Part shown: positions 56,174 to 64,000 of the stretch, one piece after another
How positions within the stretch are numbered: the first letter of the stretch is position 1
How the letters are laid out: each line of letters starts with the position of its first letter
NCBI GenBank assembly: GCA_951217055.1
Contig: OX578283.1
Coordinates: 4,032,203-4,096,202, forward strand
DNA from: Gerris lacustris
Lineage: Eukaryota; Arthropoda; Insecta; Hemiptera; Gerridae
DNA length: 64,000 bases
Direction of reading: 5' to 3'
Notes under the pieces: model-generated
What the model was told of the DNA's origin: nothing
Databases searched by the model: none
What the model saw: only the letters and a program-made list of their open reading frames with translations
Translations under genes and position numbers: made by a program

Positions 56174-57296
56174 CTCAAGCGAAAGTTCGAAACAAAAAAC
56201 AATCATCAAAGAGAATATTATAGAAGTAATAATAAAAACACGAAAACGAAAGAAAACAATCTACTCTACTTTACTTCGATCTTCGATTTGATATATAAAC
56301 ACATAACCTGACACGAGGATATCAACAACAATTTTGAGTTGCTATATATCACACACTATATATCAACTTCTCCTTATTTAGCAACAGTCAAAGTTATAGA
56401 TTCAACATGACAGGTTGAGCGCGCATTTTCGTAACATTTTGATATATAACCACATGAAAAGGTATGTTTCAAAGTTACAGAATCGGCCTCCAGGTTCAAA
56501 AAAATCATACCCCAAGGTGAAATCGAGAAATTAGTTAGATCTCAAAAACTTTGAAAAAACGTGAAACAATTTTTTTCTTGAAAACGGTTTCAACAATTTT
56601 GATTACAAATTCTAAAATGTAGTCCATTTGAACACAAATCTAACGATATTGGCGAATTATAATCCCACCTTGCTGGACACAAAGGAATTTCTAAATCTAT
56701 CAAAATCGTATATTTACTACATCACATTTCATTTCCTCTATGTGTGTATATACTTCGTGTATGAGAAAAAAAGTTCAAACACGTTTCTGTCGTGTTGCTT
56801 GAAGTGGTTTTCAGGAAGATGTATTTTTATGTAAGGTTTATATTTGCATGTAAATGAGACGAGGTTTATTGAAGATGCAGCTCTGAGATTTGTAGGTAAA
56901 AGATGACTTGTAGAAGCTTTGAGACTGGTTTGTAGAGCTAACTACGTCGAGAGAGCCAATCAAATTGTCTTATCTCTTAAATACTTGATGTAAATCCCCT
57001 CAAGGTAAACTCTTGGCTCTAGCAGTGCTTTGCAAGCTCTAAGTTATAGAACACTGGAAGCCAAAGCTCCCCCCCCCCACTCAATCACTTCTTGCCTTAC
57101 TTCACAGGGACTTAGATTCCACTTCCTTATAAAAGCTTGCAATCATTTTAAACTCTACACTAAAGACATATTCAAACCTTATCGATGCACACTTGATTGA
57201 TTTAAGAACTTAAATTGTTTCCGCACTTATTTGTAAGTAGAATTCTGAGTTAATGTAGCGTACATGGCGCCACAAGTATAGTAATGGAAGAAATAC
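55464..57296. other. no gene seen; microsatellites and repeat fragments
   Basis: TAT repeats at about 55560-55590, (TA)n at 56090-56170, and two fragments (55720-55980, 56490-56660) of the repeat seen at 1640-1870. Short frames are unsupported. A CCCCCCCCC tract lies near 57070. Confidence 0.5.
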
Positions 57297-58160
57297 GTGT
57301 GGTGTCGCGGGACACCCGTTAGCAACCAAGTTTCTTACGCTTTTCATTAAATATAAATAATAAAATCACACTGCTAAGTATACGATGCTAACTACTTACA
57401 CATAGTGGAGTTAGAAAAGAGACAAAATTGAAAGTAACGAACTATTTGTACGTGCAGTTAGGGCAACAAAAATTCTAGTTCTGATTAGTCAATATCGGTT
57501 TTGAATAAAACGCTTAGTCCTAACTAGTTTCAACTAGATATTAACAGACAATTCTAGTTCTGATTAGTCAATATCGGTTTTGAATAAAACGCTTAGTCAT
57601 AACTAGATATTAACAGACAATTCTAGTTCTGATTAGTCAATATCGGTTTTGAATAAAACGCTTAGTCCTAACTAGTTTCAACTAGATATTAACAGACAAT
57701 TCTAGTTCTGATTAGTCAATATCGGTTTTGAATAAAACGCTTAGTCATAACTAGTTTCAACTAGATATTAACAGACAATTCTAGTTCTGATTAGTCAATA
57801 TCGGTTTTGAATAAAACGCTTAGTCATAACTAGTTTCAACTAGATATTAACAGACAATTCTAGTTCTGATTAGTCAATATCGGTTTTGAATAAAACGCTT
57901 AGTCATAACTAGTTTCAATTAGATATTAACAGACAATTCTAGTTCTGATTAGTCAATATCGGTTTTGAATAAAACGCTTAGTCATAACTAGATATTAACA
58001 GACAATTCTAGTTCTGATTAGTCAATATCGGTTTTGAATAAAACGCTTAGTCATAACTAGTTTCAACAAGATACTAACAAACAATTCTAGTTCTGATTAG
58101 TCAATATCGGTTTTAAATAAAACGCTTAGTCATAACTAGTTTCAACTAAACATTAACACG
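57297..58160 (-). mobile_element. helentron-like element with internal 79-bp array
   Basis: Minus-strand 3' end intact: GTGTGGTGTCGCGGGACACC on the plus strand folds as GGTGTC/GACACC (57301-57316). The module shared with 9990-10200 follows, then a tandem array. The other end is not recognised. Confidence 0.55.
57471..58160. repeat. tandem array, 79-bp unit, about 9 copies
   Basis: Units start AATTCTAGTTCTGATTAGTC at 57471, 57550, 57619, 57698, 57777, 57856, 57935, 58004 and 58083. Two units (second and seventh) are 69 bp, both lacking the same 10 bases near TTTCAACTAG. The last unit is diverged. Confidence 0.95.
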
Positions 58161-59040
58161 CATTTCTACTTTAGTTAATATCGGTTTAGACTGAAGTCCA
58201 AAGCACATTTTTAAATCAAGTTTTAACTAGGAAATTATAGTTTTTAAATGTACAACAAATTCTAAAACATGGAGAATTGAGCATAAAAATATGATTACAT
58301 AATTCTACATTGTTCGTTTAGCTTAAACATGTAAAAGCAGCTTGGAATTTTAAAATATCAATACTTTTTAAACCGGATAGTGAAAAATATTATATATAAA
58401 TATAGACATACTAAAAAAGAATAAAGTATTTTTCTACTCATCTTCACGTTCTTTCATATTTTATCATCTTTAAACGACTTAAAAATGTATTAAAAAAAAA
58501 CAACATTTTTTTCCTCTCTTTCACGTCTTCTTATAAACATATTGTTATAACAATCTTCTACAAAATAAATTTAAAATAAAAATGTTTTTTAAAAAAGTTG
58601 GAAAAATGTTTTTTAAATGGAAAAATGGTAAATGGGAGACATATTACGATGGTATAATATTTGTTTTACAAAAAATAACAAAATAAATAATGAAATAAAG
58701 CAGGAGATGAATGAATGTTTGAATAATAGAAGTAAAGAGGGAAGTGAAGAGAAAAATGAAGAGAAGTGAATTTGTACAAGATGAAGAGTCAAGTGTTTCT
58801 CAAAACTCGAGAGAAAAGACAACTTGTGTTAAATTTTAAATGTCTCTGTAAACTCTTGTCTTTTTAAACTTAAACACAGTTATAACTTCTTCATTTTTGA
58901 TATTTTAAAGTCTAATACTTTTTAATTTCTCTTATAAGTAATATTAATTCCATTTGTTCTTCGAAACCTACTGAACGTAACAAAAGCTATGTGATTGTTC
59001 CGAAGAACATTTTTTGGCTCCGATTTCAAAAAATCCAATT
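58161..59040. other. no gene seen
   Basis: AT-rich; a family-E-like patch near 58970-59040. The 69-codon minus-strand frame is low complexity. Confidence 0.5.
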
Positions 59041-59046
59041 TTTTAA

Positions 59047-59715
59047 GTTTTAGGTAGTATTCATACTACGGAAAGATTAAATTTTTAATTTAAATCAAAT
59101 TATAATTATCATTAACTACGGGAGACATACAGAGAAAAATAGACCCCGGCCTCCTATATATATCCGTTACAGGCGCTCTACCCAACTGAGCTATACTGGA
59201 GAATGACTTTCTCTGTCGTTACCGATACCAAGTCCCGAATCCAAGCTTTCAATATTTACTACAAGTCTAGCAAGCCAATATTCACGGCAATAGAACTAGA
59301 CCGAGAATTACCGCTTATAATTATAAAGTACTCAATTAGTATCTGTACCTAGTACATTCAATTAGAAATTCAAATTTTTAAGTTTTAGATAGTATTCTTG
59401 CTATGGAAAGATTAAATTTTAATTTAAATCAAATGATAATTATCATTAACTACGGGAGACATACAGAGACAAATAGACCCCAGCACCGGGACTTGAACCA
59501 CGGGCCTCCTATATATCCGTTACAGGTGCTCTTACCAACTGAGCTATACTGGAGAATGATTTTCTCTGTCGTTACCTAAACCAAGTCCCGAATCCAAGCT
59601 TTCAATCTTTTCTACAAGTAGTTCTAGTTCTATTGCTGTGAATATTAGCTTGCTAGACTTGTAGAAAGGATTGAAAGCTTGGATTCGGGACTTGGTATCG
59701 GTAACGACAGAGAAA
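59047..59715. mobile_element. tRNA-like foldback elements, copies 3 and 4
   Basis: Two tandem left halves (59047-59340 and 59395-59715), both with GGTGCTC- or GGCGCTC-type minus-strand tRNA-like sequence. The second ends in a long hairpin: TCCCGAATCCAAGCTTTCAA near 59588 pairs with its inverse near 59670. The anticodon-arm region differs from copy 1. Confidence 0.55.
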
Positions 59716-59724
59716 AAAAAATTC

Positions 59725-60120
59725 CAAGACAGAAAATCTGTTTGGACATCAGGAAAATTGGAAAATCTCTCAGACATTAGGAACATCTTTGGTTCCATGC
59801 CTGTCTTTCGCTAAATTTTTGCGAACTATCATATCTTAAAAACAACTCGTCTGATTTTAATGAAAGTTAGATGTTAGATCATAACTAGCCCATTGTTAGT
59901 CCCATAAATGTTTCAACCTTCTGCGCCCATTTTTTTTTTTTTTTTTTACTTCTTTATGAGCTCAAAAATACATTTATTTACACCTATAACTTCAAAAGTA
60001 CTCATCTGATTTTTATGAAATTTAGAAGTTGGTCAAAAGTATAGCCCGCAGATGGCACCAGATTAATTTCAACCGTCTGCGCTCTTTGAAGTTTGCTAAA
60101 CTAATACTAATGCTATCTCT
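59725..60120 (+). repeat. family E repeat copy
   Basis: GAACATCTTTGGTTCC, then AGCCCATTGTTAGTCCC and GCCCGCAGATGGCACCAGAT, in the order seen at 1560-2060. The G-tract at 60155-60185 follows. Confidence 0.5.
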
Positions 60121-60950
60121 GTTTATGAGTACCATGGCAGAATATATAGAACAGGGGGGAGGGGGGGGGGGAGGAAAGGGTGGGGGACGCCTAAGGTCAA
60201 TGAGAGACGCATTTCGGTTTTTCATGTATTATTAAGAGCCAAACTATAATTAAATACATAATAATAAATTCAGAAATTAAAATTTAATTTAATTAATGTA
60301 TTTGCATACTATACACAAGTCTTAAGTGCTAAATATAATGTACACATAAAAGAAAATACAATTAAGAGAGAAAATACAAATAATTATTTCAACTTGCTCC
60401 AAATCTTGGAAATATTACTTAAAAATTGTTAAATATGCCTGCAGCAATTCTATGATGATGATTGGTCAACTGAGAACGATACTTTGGCTTAATGAACTTC
60501 ATTGTGGAGTACAAGGATTCAAAGCAATATGTTGAACCAAACATTGAAATAAGACTGCAAGCAGCTTTTTAAAGTCTGGATATTTTGATTGTGGCACGAG
60601 CTACTAAAATCAATTGTAGAAGTAGATTTGTGATGCATTTGCAATGCCTGGTTCTCTTTCACCTCTAATTACTAAAATTTCTTAGCCAATTTTTCAGCAA
60701 GTGTTATTTCAGAAATTAGAAATCTATCTTCCATAATATCTCAAATCAATTGATTTAAAAAATATACAAATGTAGATTTCGAACTTTTCAAATTTTCAAA
60801 ACTATTAAGGATATCAATTTTGAATGGAAACCACATTTTACTCAACGAAGAGCAGCATGCGGCCAGATATAGAAATACATTTTTTTGTAGAGACAAAAAT
60901 ATCCAGAATAAATAAAACAGACAGGAAAGGCAACAGGTAATTTCAGCCGA

Positions 60951-61156
<206 letters not shown>

Positions 61157-61704
61157 ACTGATGTTCTGCAAGGGTAGACATGTTCACTATAATATGAAAA
61201 TGGAAGAGAAAATGGGAGTGAATTTAATAATATTTGTTTACAGCGAATGTCCTGTAGTTACTAGTATACTCCCCCCCCCCTCCCGGTGGGATTTACACGG
61301 TGGGGTTGTTTATAATTTCTCTCTTCAGTTTACCCCGTTGAGGGATTTACTTTTCCACCAGACTGAATAATGAATGCGTGGAATAATTCAACACACACAA
61401 TAAACAATATGTTTAATTGAGTTTCCACTGAATACATTTTATTTTGAAAACAAGCATTTCCACTGACTCTTAGCACTAAACTTTCCTTCATATAACAATT
61501 ACTCTTTGTTTACTATTAGATGATTAATTACTGGTTTTCCGTTGTCATGTATAATTATTATTGAATATTTTATTTATATTTTAACTTAAAAGCAATTCTT
61601 GCACCATAAACATCAATTAGCTAGCTTGTATGTGTTGGTAGTACATATAAAAATTACAAGATAAAAAGAACTTTTTGTGTTGAACTTTCTTTAGTGTTGT
61701 TTTA

Positions 61705-62249
61705 CTTTCTCTCTTTAATTTTTACTAGTTTTCTTTCTCTTTATTGTTGTTTTACTTTTTCTCTTTCTTTATTACTTGTTCTGTTTCTCTTTATTGTTGT
61801 TTTACTTTTTCTCTTTCTTTATTACTTGTTCTCTTTCTCTTTATTGTTGTTTTACTTTTTCTCTTTCTTTATTACTTGCTCTCTTTCTCTTTATTGTTGT
61901 TTTACTTTTTCTCTTTCTTTATTACTTGTTCTGTTTCTCTTTATTGTTGTTTTACTTTTTCTCTTTCTTTATTACTTGTTCTCTTTCTCTTTATTGTTGT
62001 TTTACTTTTTCTCTTTCTTTATTACTTATTCTCTTTCTCTTTATTGTTGTTTTACTTTTTCTCTTTCTTTATTACTTGTTCTGTTTCTCTTTATTGTTGT
62101 TTTACTTTTTCTCTTTCTTTATTACTTGTTCTGTTTCTCTTTATTGTTGTTTTACTTTTTCTCTTTCTTTATTACTTATTCTGTTTCTCTTTCTTGTTGT
62201 TTTACATTTTCTCTTTATTTTACTTGTTCTCTTGCCTCTTTGTATTTGT
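61705..62249 (+). repeat. 50-bp tandem array, 10 units
   Basis: Same unit as 15741-16185 with two more copies and more TTCTCT/TTCTGT variants. Open in all three plus frames for 159-192 codons. Confidence 0.95.
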
Positions 62250-62523
62250 TTTTAATAGATAAGTTTGTTTGAGGTGTTTAGTTATTTCGTTACCTGATTA
62301 AGAATTAATTCATTTCCAAGTATATTGTAAACGACTTCAATCAAACTGTAAATTTGACATATTCATTGTTATGACGTCATACGTGGTATCAGAAAAATAA
62401 TCGATAAGAGTTTTGATGTCAAAAGACTTTGAAATATTTTCTCACATTTAGCTGAAAGTTAGCAACTGGTTTACCATAAAAGGTAGAAACTTATTTTAAT
62501 TATCATTGAGAAATAGTTATTTA

Positions 62524-63090
62524 TGCACCTAGGGAGTAAAGTAAGCCATTATTTGTTGAGCGAAGAAGTTGGTTCTTGAGGTGAAGCCGAAGAAACCATG
62601 GTCCCTAAATCCCGAGGCGAAACCGAGGGAATTATACTTTTTAAAATAACGCTAATTAGCTCTCGAGGCGCAGATAAAGGAGATAATTATCGCAAGGGGA
62701 ATAAAAGCACTTTATTCTCGAGGTACATACAATATTTTATCTCCAGTAGAGAGAAAATTCACATTTTCATCCATTGCACAGTTTTTATTTATAATTATTA
62801 ATAAATAACAATAATTGTTAGCATATTTAATAACAGATATAAGAGATTCAATATTAAAAGCAAATAATAATTTGAATTAAACTCAAATAGAAGGTTATTT
62901 AGATGCAAGTTATAAACAATGATAAACAAGGTTGAAAAAGCAGTGCCGCCAACCTGATTTCAACAACTTCATTACATTATCCATTCATTCTCTACTATTT
63001 ATAAAATAATAAAGTTGGCAATCCTTCTTTTTCTCCCTACTTTTTGAGTTCAGGGAAGAAGTGACTTACTTATGTCCCTCTAAACTAATC
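62524..63090 (+). mobile_element. family C copy: module plus body
   Basis: Second copy of 16462-17000, nearly identical. Confidence 0.65.
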
Positions 63091-63601
63091 TAACTTAATC
63101 AGTAAAGATGTAAGTTGTAAGTTTAGACTTGTTGAGTATCGACATTTCATTCAGTGTTTGAGTTAAAGAGAAAATGTTCTGCAGCCTTGATAATATAAAT
63201 GTTTATAGAAGGTCAAGTATCAATATAACTTCTGTCTGGGAAAAAGATATAAAGAAATACATCTTGACTTGAAAACTTATTATTGTCTCTTTTATTTCTA
63301 CTATAAAATTTGGTTTTATATTGATATAATACCTCTCTGCCTTCCCTTTACCTTCTAAACAAGAGATGGAATGTAAACTATATATGTATTAATACGTACT
63401 AAGTTAAAAAACCAATTCTATCACATTAGGTATATTTAATATGTAAAAAGGCAATATGAATAATATACAACATATATACCTACTTCTTTATATTGCATGA
63501 TGCTGTAAACATATGTTTACATACAGATATTCACATGTTTTTATCTTATTGCTTTTTCAGTTTTTCCAAATAATAAAATGGATGGAAATCGTGTAAAACA
63601 T

Positions 63602-63955
63602 TTTATCTACGATTGATACGAAATATAAACATTATATCTCTGTTTAGATGCGTAAAAAAGTGATTATTACTTGTATTCATTGCGCATGCGCGTGTCATAG
63701 TTCTGAAGAATTCCTCTTCTTTACCACGCTAGTGCGGTAAAGAAGAGGAATTCTTCAGCTTTACGCACGATTACCGAGTTTGTTTACATTTAACAAAACT
63801 AATTTGCTGTTCTTTTATTAAAGTAACGGTTTATATCGAGTTTTTAGTGAAAAACAATGAGTGAATCAAGTGGCTTTGGCGAAAATGTAGAGAATAATAC
63901 TCCTCCAGAAATAATTAATTTGGCAAAAAATACAACTCAAGATTAATGCCATCTT
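63602..63955 (+). mobile_element. G element, copy 6, 3'-truncated
   Basis: Same insertion point as copy 2 (flank GTGTAAAACA). Palindrome present with centre ACGCTAGTGCGG. ATG at 63857, stop at 63944-63946 after 29 codons, the same lesion as copy 3. The 3' inverted repeat and hairpin are deleted. Confidence 0.7.
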
Positions 63956-64000
63956 TCAAAAACCAAGCAGAAATCCGTTTCAGACATCACGGATAATTAG

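Noticed and set aside
60022..60235. Proline/glycine-rich frames on both strands
   Set aside because: Created by a G-tract at 60155-60185.

Overview
This window is AT-rich, repeat-saturated eukaryotic nuclear DNA with no sign of prokaryotic gene organisation. The mix of DNA transposons, rolling-circle-like elements, RTE- and Jockey-like LINEs, a Penelope-like element, tRNA-derived SINEs and long TA/CT microsatellites points to an arthropod. An insect, perhaps a hemipteran, is my best guess, but that is inference. I find no host protein-coding gene. The only long protein frame with a recognisable family is ORF1 of a LINE (51914-53296, minus strand).

Layout. Positions 1-2950 hold a rolling-circle element tail and two tRNA-like foldback elements. 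Positions 2952-12972 form a block that recurs, in the same order and orientation, at 31403-41112. A second block, 14670-18390, recurs at about 60570-64000. The second copy begins exactly at a 200-base run of N (31203-31402). The simplest reading is two allelic contigs (haplotigs) joined across an assembly gap; a real segmental duplication is the alternative. Comparing the copies exposes filled and empty insertion sites for several elements: a Helitron-like element (35462-36198), a helentron-like element (9990-10894), an RTE LINE (38966-39668), a 66-bp palindromic micro-element (40503-40568) and a hairpin-rich element here called G (4772-5352).

Positions 18391-31202 hold a hairpin-ended element, a long-TIR element (19557-20589), a pogo-like element inside a TA microsatellite, a tail-to-tail pair of G elements (one split by a PIF/Harbinger-like insertion with 3-bp target duplication) and a tRNA-derived SINE. 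Positions 41113-60333 are absent from the first copy. They hold a SINE nested in a foldback element, two helentron-like elements with different internal tandem arrays, a piggyBac-like element, a 49-bp array with a higher-order pattern, a Penelope-like GIY-YIG remnant with an inverted partial copy, and an internally deleted LINE.

The most interesting candidate system is the G family: six copies with a 56-bp palindrome in the leader, a short ORF whose start resembles the N-terminal part of tyrosine-recombinase (Crypton-like) proteins, an internal inverted repeat and a roughly 130-bp hairpin at the 3' end. A second lead is a superfamily whose terminal hairpin is kept while its stem sequence changes between members. 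All similarity statements are by eye; no database or alignment program was run.
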